DNA of 64,000 nt. Source: Sphingomonadales bacterium (GTDB lineage: Bacteria > Pseudomonadota > Alphaproteobacteria > Sphingomonadales > Sphingomonadaceae). Both the position numbers and the translations under genes were made by a program. Below are positions 15,794-23,858 of the stretch, in pieces; positions within the stretch are counted from its first letter, which is position 1; the number at the start of each line of letters is the position of its first letter. Below the pieces are notes generated by a model. The model was not told the origin of the DNA. It worked only from the letters and a program-made list of their open reading frames with translations, and ran no database searches. The stretch spans positions 1 through 64,000 of the forward strand of contig JAGWVC010000001.1 of NCBI GenBank assembly GCA_018971065.1, written 5' to 3'.

Positions 15794-17032
15794 ATGGCCA
15801 TATCCATCGACAATGCCGCCGACGCGGCCCATGCACCGAATCACCCTGCCGCACCGCGCATGGCGGTGATCGCGTGGCTGTGCCACAACCTGATCGTCGG
15901 CTGCCTGATGGGCACGTTCAGCGTCATGCTGGCCTCGGTGGAGGCACGCATGGGGGTGACGCGGGCGCAATCGTCCAGCGTGGGCGGGCTGGTGATGTTC
16001 GGCTCGGCGCTGATGGGCGCTTTCGTCGGTCCGCTGATCGCGCGGAAATCGCTGCGGCTGCTGTTGCTGGCGGGGGCGCTGGCATCGCTGCTGGGCTATC
16101 TGCTGCTGGCGTTCACGGCATCGTATGGCCTCTATGTCGGCAGCTACCTGCTGCTGTTCGGGCCAAGCATGGCGCTGACCGGATCGATCGGCCCGGCAAC
16201 GCTGGTGACACGGTGGTTCGGGCGCAACCGGGGGGTGGCGATGGGGCTGGTCCACGTCAACCTGATCGTCGCGGTGATGCCGCTGCTGAGCAACTGGATG
16301 CTGGAGCAGTACGGCGCGCGTTCGGTCTACCTGCTGATGGCGACGATCATCGGCCTGACGCTGATCCCCGCCACGCTGGCGGCGCGCGATTACCCACCGG
16401 GTGCGGGGCCGGCAACGGCGGAAAGCGACGGCGATGCGGCCGGGTCCAGCGTGGCGGTCATCCTGCGCACCCCGGCGTTCTGGGCGCTGGCGCTGACCGC
16501 GGGCGCGGTGATCACCGGGATCATGACGATGACCTTCAACATGGTGCCGATCGCGCAGTCGCTGGGCTTCACCCGCACGCAGGGGGCGCTGATGGCCTCG
16601 TCGCAATCGGTGGCGGGGATGATCGGATCGATCCTGTTCGGCTGGGTGGCCGACCGGCTGGGCGGTGGCCGGGGCCTGGCGCTGGTGTCGTTCAACATGG
16701 CGGTGCTGCTGGCGGTGCTGCAACTGAGGCTGCCGTTCCCGGCGGAAATGGCGGTGGTGGCGCTGTTCGGCCTGCACGGTGCGGGCATGATCCCCAACAT
16801 CACCCGCGCGCTGGCACGGGCGCTGGGGCGTGACAGCTTCAGCCGCGCGTTCGGCCTGCAACAGGCGGTCAGCGTGCCGATGACGATCGCCGGCATCGCG
16901 GCGATGGGCCAGTCGTTCACGCGCACCGGCGGCTATCAGGCGGCGCTGCTGGGCGTGGCGGCACTGCTGGCGGTGTGTTCGGCGCTGGCGCTGTGGGCCA
17001 GCGGGCAATCGGCAGGTGATGGCCAGGCCTGA
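15794..17032 (+). CDS. MFS transporter, 12 TM (OFA/monocarboxylate-like)
   Basis: A 412-aa inner-membrane carrier. Twelve hydrophobic helices can be traced. The text CLMGTFSVMLASVEARMGVTRAQSS, SLRLLLLAGALASLLGYLL, RWFGRNRGVAMGLVHV and the second-half FGWVADRLGGGRGLA (motif A-like) resemble the oxalate/formate antiporter and monocarboxylate-type MFS branch. It is first in a plus-strand operon with a glycerate 2-kinase (overlapping by 14 bases) and a zinc-type dehydrogenase, so uptake of an organic acid such as glycerate is a reasonable inference. The ribosome-binding site GGGGGAG lies five bases upstream. Confidence 0.88.
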   Translation: MAISIDNAADAAHAPNHPAAPRMAVIAWLCHNLIVGCLMGTFSVMLASVEARMGVTRAQSSSVGGLVMFGSALMGAFVGPLIARKSLRLLLLAGALASLLGYLLLAFTASYGLYVGSYLLLFGPSMALTGSIGPATLVTRWFGRNRGVAMGLVHVNLIVAVMPLLSNWMLEQYGARSVYLLMATIIGLTLIPATLAARDYPPGAGPATAESDGDAAGSSVAVILRTPAFWALALTAGAVITGIMTMTFNMVPIAQSLGFTRTQGALMASSQSVAGMIGSILFGWVADRLGGGRGLALVSFNMAVLLAVLQLRLPFPAEMAVVALFGLHGAGMIPNITRALARALGRDSFSRAFGLQQAVSVPMTIAGIAAMGQSFTRTGGYQAALLGVAALLAVCSALALWASGQSAGDGQA

Positions 17033-18275
17033 CACGATCACCGACGCGGCGGCGCGGGCGCTGCTGCGGGCGATGTTCGATGCGGCGGTGGCGCGGGCCG
17101 ACGCGGGGGCGGCGGTGCTGCGCCACCTGCCGGAACGCCCGCGCGGGCGCTGCGTGGTGATCGGCGCGGGCAAGGCGGCGGCGGTGATGGCGGCGGCGGT
17201 GGATGCGGCCTGGCCGGACGTGGCGTTGAGCGGCGTGGTGGCAACGCCGCACGGGCATGGCGTTCCGGCGGGGCGGATCGAGGTGATCGAGGCTGGCCAT
17301 CCGGTGCCCGATGCCGACAGCGAGCGCGCGGCGCGGGCCGTGCTGGCGGCGCTGGACGGGCTGACGGCGGATGATCTGGTGCTGGCGCTGGTTTCGGGCG
17401 GCGGCTCGGCCAGCCTGGCGCTGCCGGTGGCCGGGGTAACGCTGGCGGAGAAGCAGGCGATCACGCGGGCGCTGCTGGCCTGTGGCGCGCCGATCGGCGC
17501 AATCAACGCGGTGCGCAAGGCGCTGAGCCGGGTGAAGGGCGGACGGCTGCTGGCGCGGGCGGCGCCGGCACGGGTGGTGACGCTGCTGATCAGCGATGTG
17601 CCGGGGGACGATCCGGCGACGATCGCATCGGGGCCGACCGTGCCCGATGAAGCGCCGCCGGTGGATGCGCTGGCAGTGCTGGATCGTTATGGCATCGCGG
17701 CAAGCGAGGCCGTGCGCGATGCCATCCGGGGCAATCCGCCGCCGTTAGGCGGTCGCGGCGAATGGGCGCTGGTGGCAACTCCGGCGCAGGCGCTGGCGGC
17801 GACCGCCGAAGTGGCACGGGTAGCGGGGGTGGCACCGGTGATGCTGGGCGACGCCATCGAGGGCGAGGCGGCCGAGGCGGCACGCGACATGGCGGCGCAG
17901 GCGCTGGCGTGGGACGCGCCGCGACCGGCGGTGCTGCTCTCGGGCGGCGAGACCACGGTGACTCTGGGCAGCAGCACCGGCGGCAACGGCGGGCGCAACA
18001 GTGAATTCGCGCTGGCGCTGGCGCTTGCACTGGACGGCGCGGCAGGGGTGTGGGCGATCGCCGGCGACAGCGACGGCATCGACGGTGCCAGCAATGCGGC
18101 GGGCGCGGTGGTGACGCCCGACACCTTGGCACGGGCGCGGCAGGCCGGGCTGGACCCTGCCGCCATGTTGACGCAGCATGACAGTCATGCGCTGTTTGCG
18201 GCGCTGGGCGATGCGGTGGTAACCGGCCCGACGCGCACCAACGTCAACGATATCCGCGCGATACTGATCACATGA
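17019..18275 (+). CDS. glycerate 2-kinase (MOFRL/TtuD family; formerly called hydroxypyruvate reductase)
   Basis: About 418 aa. The N-terminal half has VVIGAGKAAAVMAAA, GHPVPDADSERAARA and LVLALVSGGGSASLALP. The C-terminal MOFRL domain has VLLSGGETTVTL, GRNSEFALALAL, WAIAGDSDGIDG and the closing TGPTRTNVNDIRAILI. The family phosphorylates D-glycerate at C2 in glyoxylate, tartrate or serine-type catabolism. A GTG (17016) directly precedes the ATG at 17019 and either could start. It overlaps the 3' end of the MFS gene by 14 bases, implying translational coupling, and is followed by the dehydrogenase 10 bases later. Confidence 0.93.
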   Translation: MARPDTITDAAARALLRAMFDAAVARADAGAAVLRHLPERPRGRCVVIGAGKAAAVMAAAVDAAWPDVALSGVVATPHGHGVPAGRIEVIEAGHPVPDADSERAARAVLAALDGLTADDLVLALVSGGGSASLALPVAGVTLAEKQAITRALLACGAPIGAINAVRKALSRVKGGRLLARAAPARVVTLLISDVPGDDPATIASGPTVPDEAPPVDALAVLDRYGIAASEAVRDAIRGNPPPLGGRGEWALVATPAQALAATAEVARVAGVAPVMLGDAIEGEAAEAARDMAAQALAWDAPRPAVLLSGGETTVTLGSSTGGNGGRNSEFALALALALDGAAGVWAIAGDSDGIDGASNAAGAVVTPDTLARARQAGLDPAAMLTQHDSHALFAALGDAVVTGPTRTNVNDIRAILIT

Positions 18276-18285
18276 AGGAGGACGC

Positions 18286-19311
18286 ATGACACCCCAGACC
18301 TACAAGGCGGCGATCTATCGCGGGCCGGGGCGCGTGGACGTGATCGACAAGCCCTACCCCGAATGCGGCGACGACGACGTGATCGTGCGCAACCTGATGG
18401 CGGGCCTGTGCGGATCGGACATCCATGCCTGGCAGCACGGCGGCAAGGACCACATGATCTGGGACGATTTCGAGTTCGGCCATGAGGTCGTCAGCGAAGT
18501 GGTGGAGATCGGCCGCAATGTCACCGGGCTGGCGCCGGGCGACCGGGTGTTTCCCAACCAGGGCAAGGCGCTGCGCGACATGTCGCGGATGGCGACGGTG
18601 GGCGCGTTTTCCGAAGTGATCCGCATTCCGCAGTGCGAGGTGGGCGAAAGCGTGCTGCGGCTGGACAACGACCTGCCCCTTGAAAGCGCGGTGCTGTTCG
18701 AGCCGTTCGTGATCGGCGCGCGCGGCGCGATCAGCCTGAACCCCGGCCCCGGCAAGACCGCGGTGGTGTTCGGCGGCGGCATCATCGGGCTGGCTGCGGC
18801 GGTGATGCTGGACTGGCTGGGCTGCGACAAGGTGATGGTGGTGGACATTTCCGAATTCCGCCTGGCCAATGCCCGGCGGCTGGGCCTGCTGGCCTGCAAC
18901 CCGCGCGAGGAGGACCTTGAGGCGCGCGCGAAGGCGGAGTTCGGCACGACGCGCAGCTTCCTGGGTGAGCGGTGCGGCGCGGCGTTGTATCTGGATGCGA
19001 TCGGGCTGCCGGTGGCGATCGAGAACTTCGCCGCGCTGGCCGGGCGCGAGGCCGCGCTGGCGATCGTCGGTGTTCACCATGCCCCGGTGGCGATGGACCT
19101 GCTGGGGGTGTGCTATTCCAACTGGAAGATCGGCGGCTGCGGCAACACCCCGATCGAGGCGCTGGTCGAGCCGATCATGGCGATGATGCGATCGGGCAAG
19201 TACGACCTCGCCTCGCTCGTGACTCACCAGTTCCCCGTCGATCGCATCGGCGAGGCGCTGGATATGGGCGGGCGTCCGGGCGAGGCGCAGAAGGTGTGCA
19301 TCGCCTTTTGA
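18286..19311 (+). CDS. zinc-type medium-chain alcohol dehydrogenase
   Basis: A 341-aa medium-chain dehydrogenase. The catalytic zinc region is seen as GLCGSDIHAW (Cys) and FGHEVVSEV (His, Glu). The NAD-binding fold is FGGGIIGLAAAVMLDW with a following acidic VDIS, which favours NAD. The four-Cys structural-zinc lobe usual in this family is absent. It resembles sorbitol or threonine dehydrogenase-type enzymes acting on polyols or hydroxy acids. Translation should be strong (AAGGAGGA six bases before ATG). As third gene after the MFS and glycerate kinase genes it may feed glycerate formation. It converges with the HlyD-type gene, three bases apart. Confidence 0.92.
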   Translation: MTPQTYKAAIYRGPGRVDVIDKPYPECGDDDVIVRNLMAGLCGSDIHAWQHGGKDHMIWDDFEFGHEVVSEVVEIGRNVTGLAPGDRVFPNQGKALRDMSRMATVGAFSEVIRIPQCEVGESVLRLDNDLPLESAVLFEPFVIGARGAISLNPGPGKTAVVFGGGIIGLAAAVMLDWLGCDKVMVVDISEFRLANARRLGLLACNPREEDLEARAKAEFGTTRSFLGERCGAALYLDAIGLPVAIENFAALAGREAALAIVGVHHAPVAMDLLGVCYSNWKIGGCGNTPIEALVEPIMAMMRSGKYDLASLVTHQFPVDRIGEALDMGGRPGEAQKVCIAF

Positions 19312-19314
19312 CGC

Positions 19315-20730
19315 CTACTCGCGCAGCGCCTCGTCGCGGATGCGCACCAGCGGGCCAAGGATGTACGCCAGAATGGTCTGCTTGCCCGAGCGGATGTTGA
19401 CCTCTGCCGTCATGCCCGGAATCACCGGCTTGTCGCGGCCGAAGTCGCCGGTGTCGGCGCGCAGGCGGACGCGGTAATAGGACTCGCCCTTGGGGTCCTG
19501 CAGCACGTCGGGCGAAATATCGACGACCCTGGCATCCAGTCCGCCAAAGATGGCCGAATCATACGCGGTGATCTTCACGCTGGCGGGCAGGCCGGGCCAG
19601 ATGTGGCCGCGATCGCGCGGGGCGACGCGCGCCTCGATCAGCACCGACTTGTCCACGGGCACGATCTCGGCCACCGGCTCGCCCGGGCGGATGACGCCGC
19701 CGACGGTCTGGACGTAAAGGCGGTTGACGATGCCGTCCATCGGCGCGCGAATCTCCTGCCGCGCGGCCTTGTCCTCGACCGCGTTGAAGGTCTCGCCGGC
19801 CTTGGCCAGTTCCAGCCGCAGGATCGTCGCCTTCTCGCGGGTTTCCTGCATGTCGCGGGTGGTGATCTCGGCGCGGCGGGCGGCGGCTTCGGACACGGCG
19901 GCGCTGGTCTGCGGGATCTGGTTCGCCACGTCGGCGATGCGGGTGCGCAAGGATGCCAGCGCCTGGCGCTTGTCCAGCACCTCGCGCTCCGAAATCGCGT
20001 CCTCGGCATAAGCGCGTTCCAGCTTGTCGAGCTGCTGCTGCATCAGCGCTTCCTCGGTGTGCAGATTGCCGAGACGGCTGCGCAGCGAGGCAACTTCGGC
20101 GGAATGGCCGCGCCCCTGTTCGGCGATGATGCTGGACGCCTGCGCGCGCTGGGCGCGGCGCGAGGAAAACAGCGCTTCCTCGCGCGCGGCGATGTCGGGG
20201 GCCTGTTTGGCAAGCGCGGCCGGGGTCGCGAAGCCCCCTGCCCCGGCCAGTTCGGCATCCATGCGGGCCAGCGCGATCTTCTTCGCGACCAGTTCGGTGT
20301 GCGCGGTCTCGAACTCGGCACCCGTGGCGGCGTTGCCCAGCCGCAGCAGCACCTGGCCCTTGCGGACGCGCTGGCCCTCGCGGACGAGAATGGCTTCGAC
20401 GATGCCGCCTTCGAGGTGCTGGACGACCTGGTTCTGCACCGACGGCAGCACGTGGCCCTGCCCGCGCGTGACGCGATCGAGCGAGAACAATGCCGCCCAG
20501 GCCAGAAACAGCACGATCAGCGCGGCCAGCACGCGCAGCAGGCGCGTGGCGGGTTCATCGCGGTGGCGCAGGCTCCACGGCGCGATGGCATCGGCTTCCT
20601 GTGCCAGTGGCGCAAGGGGGGCGCCCGCCCCCGCCAGCGCCGCGCGCACTTCGCCGGCCCCGGCATTGTCCAGCAGGCCCGGCCCGATCAGGCGTTTCAG
20701 CAGCCGTTCGCGGAAATGGTAAACGTTCAT
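19315..20730 (-). CDS. type I secretion membrane fusion protein (HlyD family)
   Basis: A 471-aa periplasmic adaptor that bridges the inner-membrane ABC transporter and the TolC channel. A short cytoplasmic N-terminus leads to one TM helix (about 64-84). Then come a lipoyl-type half (GHVLPSVQNQVVQHLEGGIVEAILVREGQRVRKGQVLLRL), a long coiled-coil hairpin (about 150-300) with many Ala, Glu and Arg, the second lipoyl half (IRAPMDGIVNRLYVQTVGGVIRPGEPVAEIVP) and a beta-barrel end GMTAEVNIRSGKQTILAYILGP, the family's C-terminal signature. Start 20730 has GAGG upstream. It is divergent from the ABC transporter gene across 153 bases, and is the adaptor for the giant RTX protein of this locus. Confidence 0.95.
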   Translation of the reverse strand: MNVYHFRERLLKRLIGPGLLDNAGAGEVRAALAGAGAPLAPLAQEADAIAPWSLRHRDEPATRLLRVLAALIVLFLAWAALFSLDRVTRGQGHVLPSVQNQVVQHLEGGIVEAILVREGQRVRKGQVLLRLGNAATGAEFETAHTELVAKKIALARMDAELAGAGGFATPAALAKQAPDIAAREEALFSSRRAQRAQASSIIAEQGRGHSAEVASLRSRLGNLHTEEALMQQQLDKLERAYAEDAISEREVLDKRQALASLRTRIADVANQIPQTSAAVSEAAARRAEITTRDMQETREKATILRLELAKAGETFNAVEDKAARQEIRAPMDGIVNRLYVQTVGGVIRPGEPVAEIVPVDKSVLIEARVAPRDRGHIWPGLPASVKITAYDSAIFGGLDARVVDISPDVLQDPKGESYYRVRLRADTGDFGRDKPVIPGMTAEVNIRSGKQTILAYILGPLVRIRDEALRE

Positions 20731-20859
20731 GGCAGACCCTCGCAATTCCCGGATTGCGATTCAGCCCTAGCGGGTATGCTAAATCATCGAATTAACACGA
20801 TATATGGGAATGAACATAGACCCGCTTCACCGGCAATTATCCTTAACAGTGCGAGATGC

Positions 20860-20883
20860 GCGTGAATTCGGAGGACTTCACGC
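20860..20883 (+). promoter_or_regulatory. hairpin presenting the ABC transporter's Shine-Dalgarno in its loop
   Basis: Arms gcgtgaa (20860-20866) and ttcacgc (20877-20883) pair perfectly around a ten-base loop containing GGAGG, ending at the base before the ATG. It may tune translation of the secretion ATPase. The surrounding 153 bases (20731-20883) form the divergent promoter region and are more A/T-rich than the coding DNA. Confidence 0.5.
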
Positions 20884-23148
20884 ATGGCACTTTCGCACGA
20901 AACCTTGCAGGCCTGGGCCACTGGCGGCGAACCCGCCCGCCACGGCAAGCCGCGACTGCGGCTGGTGTCGCGCGCGGCCGGGCTGCTGGGCGGGCGCCGC
21001 GCTGAGGACGACGAGCCGCGCCCGGAACTGACCGCGCTCGATTTCGTCGCCGCCCTGGAAATCCTGGCCGAGCTGTGCGGCAAGCCGGCATCCCGCGCGC
21101 ACCTGCTGGCGGCCCTGCCGGTCAGCAACGGCGAACTGGCGCCGCGTTTCGCCGCGTTCGCGCTGGCCCGCGTCGGGCTGGCCGGGCAGTGGCAGCGCGT
21201 GCCGCTGCGCTGGCTGGGCACGGCCGACCTGCCGATGGTGGCGCGGCTGGCCGACGGCGGCGCGATCGTGATCGAGGCGGTGGGCGATGACGGCCTGCTG
21301 ACCATCCGCGATGCCGCCGGGCCGAAACGCCTGGCGCCGCACGCGCTGCAACCGCTGGTGCGCGACGATCTGCTGGCCTGCGGCGCGCTGGACCCCGAAA
21401 ACGGCGCGACCGACGAGCAGGATCGCGAGCTGATCGCGCGCAACCCGCGCCTGTGGCTGCTGGGCGCCTATCTGGGCGAGAAGCGGCGGCTGGCGCAGAT
21501 GGTGGCGGCATCGCTGCTACTGAACCTGTGCGCGCTGGCGGTGCCGCTGTACATGCGCGCGATCTATGACCGGGTGGTGCCCAACCTGGCGGTGGAATCG
21601 CTGTGGGCGCTGTCGCTGGGCATGGTGATCGCGCTGGTGTTCGAGATGATGCTGAAGCGCGTGAAATCGGGCTTCGTCGATGGCGTCGGCCTGCGGGTGG
21701 GGCAGGCGGTGCAACACCGGGCGATCCATGCGGTGCTGGACGCGCGTGGCGGCGGCGCGGCCGAGACACCCGGCGCGATGATGACCGCGCTGCGCGATGT
21801 GGAGCAGCTTGCCCTGCTGGCGCCCCAGGCGATCGCCACGTTCTGCGTGGACCTGCCATGCTTCCTGGCCTTTGCCGGGGTGATCGCGATGATTGCCGGC
21901 TGGGCGATGGTGGCGCCGCTGCTGGGCGGGGTGGCGCTGCTGGCGGTGGGCTTCGTGACCAATTATGCGCTTAAGCACGCCAGCCGCCGCGTCTCGCGGC
22001 TGATGCAGGCGCGCGCCAACGTGATCTTCGAGATTGCCGAGGGGCGCCAGACGATCAAGGCCAACCTGGCCGAAGGGCGGTTCCTGTCGCGCTGGGACGT
22101 GCTGGCCGACCATATCGGCACCGGCGGACGCGACACCCGGCACTGGGCCGAGATTCCGGCGGTGGCATCGGGCTTCATCGTGCAGATGGTGACGGTGCTG
22201 GTGGTGGTGATTGGCGTGCTGCAGATCAAGGCCGGGGTGATGACCAGCGGCGCGCTGATTGCCGCCGTCATGCTGTCGGGCCGGGCGATGGGGCCGATCT
22301 CCAGCGTGATCGCCACGCTGGCGCGGCTGTACCAGAGCCAGTCGCAACTGAACGGGCTGGCGGCGATCCTGCAGGCCCCGCCCGAACGGCGGCTGAGCGA
22401 TCCGGCGATTGCCGCCGTGCCGATCAAGGGCCGCATCTGCGCCGAGCGGCTGTCGCACCGTTTCGACGGCACCGGCGAGGCCGCGCTGCACGAGGTTTCG
22501 TTCACGATCGAGCCGGGCGAGCGCGTCGCGCTGATCGGCAAGTCCGGCTCGGGCAAATCGACGCTGCTGCGCCTTCTGGCCGGGCTGGTGCCGAAGCAGT
22601 CCGGCGCGCTGACCGTGGACGGCCATGCCATCGAGCATTTCGCCGCCGCGCAACTGCGCCAGAACCTGGTGCTGGCGGCGCAGGACGCGACCCTGTTCGA
22701 CGCCAGCATCTGGGACAACCTGCTGCTGGGGATGCACGAGCCCGAGGCCGGAATCGTCGAGCAGGCGATTTCCCGATCGGGGCTGGACAGCTTCGTGGCG
22801 CGCACCGTCGATGGCTACATGCGCAAGGTGGGGCCGCGCGGATCGGCGCTTTCGGGCGGGCAGCGCCAGGCGCTGGTGCTGGCCCGCGCACTGCTGCGCG
22901 ACCCACGTGTATTGCTGCTGGACGAGCCGACCGCGGCGATGGACGTGACCAGCGAACAGGCGGTGATCGCAGGGCTGCGCCAGTCCGCCGAAGGCCGCAC
23001 GCTGATCGTTTCCACGCACCGGCTGGCGCTGCTGGACGTGGTGGACCGGGTGATCTGGCTGGATGGCGGCCGCGTGGTGGCCGACCGGCCGAAGGGCGAT
23101 GTGCTGGCGATGCTGCGCGGCGGCAAGCCCGTCAGCGCCGTGGCCTGA
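20884..23148 (+). CDS. type I secretion ABC transporter with degenerate C39-like domain (LapB/SiiF/HlyB type)
   Basis: A 754-aa inner-membrane exporter. Residues about 40-170 are a C39-peptidase-like domain without the catalytic Cys/His pattern, as in HlyB, so it should dock substrate rather than cut it. A six-helix membrane domain follows (about 195-480), then an ATPase domain: Walker A GKSGSGKST near 552, signature LSGGQRQ near 655, Walker B VLLLDEP near 675, and H-loop STHR near 710. It powers secretion of the giant RTX protein encoded downstream. It starts the plus-strand operon with the MotB-like, MotA-like, PilZ, TolC and giant genes. Ten bases separate it from the next gene. Confidence 0.95.
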   Translation: MALSHETLQAWATGGEPARHGKPRLRLVSRAAGLLGGRRAEDDEPRPELTALDFVAALEILAELCGKPASRAHLLAALPVSNGELAPRFAAFALARVGLAGQWQRVPLRWLGTADLPMVARLADGGAIVIEAVGDDGLLTIRDAAGPKRLAPHALQPLVRDDLLACGALDPENGATDEQDRELIARNPRLWLLGAYLGEKRRLAQMVAASLLLNLCALAVPLYMRAIYDRVVPNLAVESLWALSLGMVIALVFEMMLKRVKSGFVDGVGLRVGQAVQHRAIHAVLDARGGGAAETPGAMMTALRDVEQLALLAPQAIATFCVDLPCFLAFAGVIAMIAGWAMVAPLLGGVALLAVGFVTNYALKHASRRVSRLMQARANVIFEIAEGRQTIKANLAEGRFLSRWDVLADHIGTGGRDTRHWAEIPAVASGFIVQMVTVLVVVIGVLQIKAGVMTSGALIAAVMLSGRAMGPISSVIATLARLYQSQSQLNGLAAILQAPPERRLSDPAIAAVPIKGRICAERLSHRFDGTGEAALHEVSFTIEPGERVALIGKSGSGKSTLLRLLAGLVPKQSGALTVDGHAIEHFAAAQLRQNLVLAAQDATLFDASIWDNLLLGMHEPEAGIVEQAISRSGLDSFVARTVDGYMRKVGPRGSALSGGQRQALVLARALLRDPRVLLLDEPTAAMDVTSEQAVIAGLRQSAEGRTLIVSTHRLALLDVVDRVIWLDGGRVVADRPKGDVLAMLRGGKPVSAVA

Positions 23149-23158
23149 GGAGAGCACG

Positions 23159-23836
23159 ATGGCAGGCGCATCGGCAGACGGCGAAGTGAACCACTGGCCC
23201 GCGTTCGTGGACGTGCTGACCACCGTCATCATGGTGGTGACGTTCATGCTGGTCATCATGAGCGCGGCAGTGATGATGCTGTCGCAGCGGGCCATCAAGC
23301 GGGCCGAACAGCAATACATGGCGCGGCAGGCAGCCGATCCGGCCGCGAAGGCGAAGCGCCCCGCTGCCCCGGGCGGCGTTTCGCAGCTTGGCGACGTGGT
23401 GAAGGCCGCCGCGCCGATCGCCGGCAGCGAGCCGGTCAGCATCCTGACCCGCGAGACGAAGGACACCCTGGCGATCCGGGTGAAGTCGGTCGAGGCCGCC
23501 GAGAACACCAAAGGCGTCGAGGTGAGCACGTCGGACACGCTGCTGAAGGTGGCGTTCGAGCCTGACGCGATGCGCTATGACGAGGACAACCAGTCCAGGG
23601 TGCTGGCGTTCCTGAAAGGCAAGGCCGCGCCCGGCGTCACATATGAAGTGTGGTCGTTCGTGCCGCAGACCGGTTCGATCTCGGAAGCGCAGCGGCTGGC
23701 GTTCTATCGCGCCGCTGTCACCCGCAACCTGCTGATCAGGGCCGGCATCGCGCCCGGCACCATCCTTACCCAGATTCGCATCACCGATCCCCGCGCGCCC
23801 GACGGCCACATGGTCCGCGTCGTGGTCAAGCCCTGA
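23159..23836 (+). CDS. MotB/OmpA-like inner-membrane protein (SiiA-like proton-channel subunit)
   Basis: A 225-aa protein. One N-terminal TM helix (about 13-40) begins WPAFVDVLTTVIM, with Asp18 at the position of the proton-carrying Asp of MotB. A linker rich in Ala and Lys follows, then a periplasmic OmpA-like domain (about 115-225) with strand-helix text ending in TQIRITDPRAPDGHMVRVVV. Together with the next gene's MotA/TolQ-like product it should form a proton channel that couples proton flow to secretion or adhesin control, as SiiA-SiiB do in Salmonella SPI-4. The ATG at 23159 has GAGGAGAG just upstream. It lies within the secretion operon, not near flagellar or Tol genes. Confidence 0.82.
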   Translation: MAGASADGEVNHWPAFVDVLTTVIMVVTFMLVIMSAAVMMLSQRAIKRAEQQYMARQAADPAAKAKRPAAPGGVSQLGDVVKAAAPIAGSEPVSILTRETKDTLAIRVKSVEAAENTKGVEVSTSDTLLKVAFEPDAMRYDEDNQSRVLAFLKGKAAPGVTYEVWSFVPQTGSISEAQRLAFYRAAVTRNLLIRAGIAPGTILTQIRITDPRAPDGHMVRVVVKP

Positions 23837-23858
23837 TCGAGCCGGAGGCCAGCGCGCC

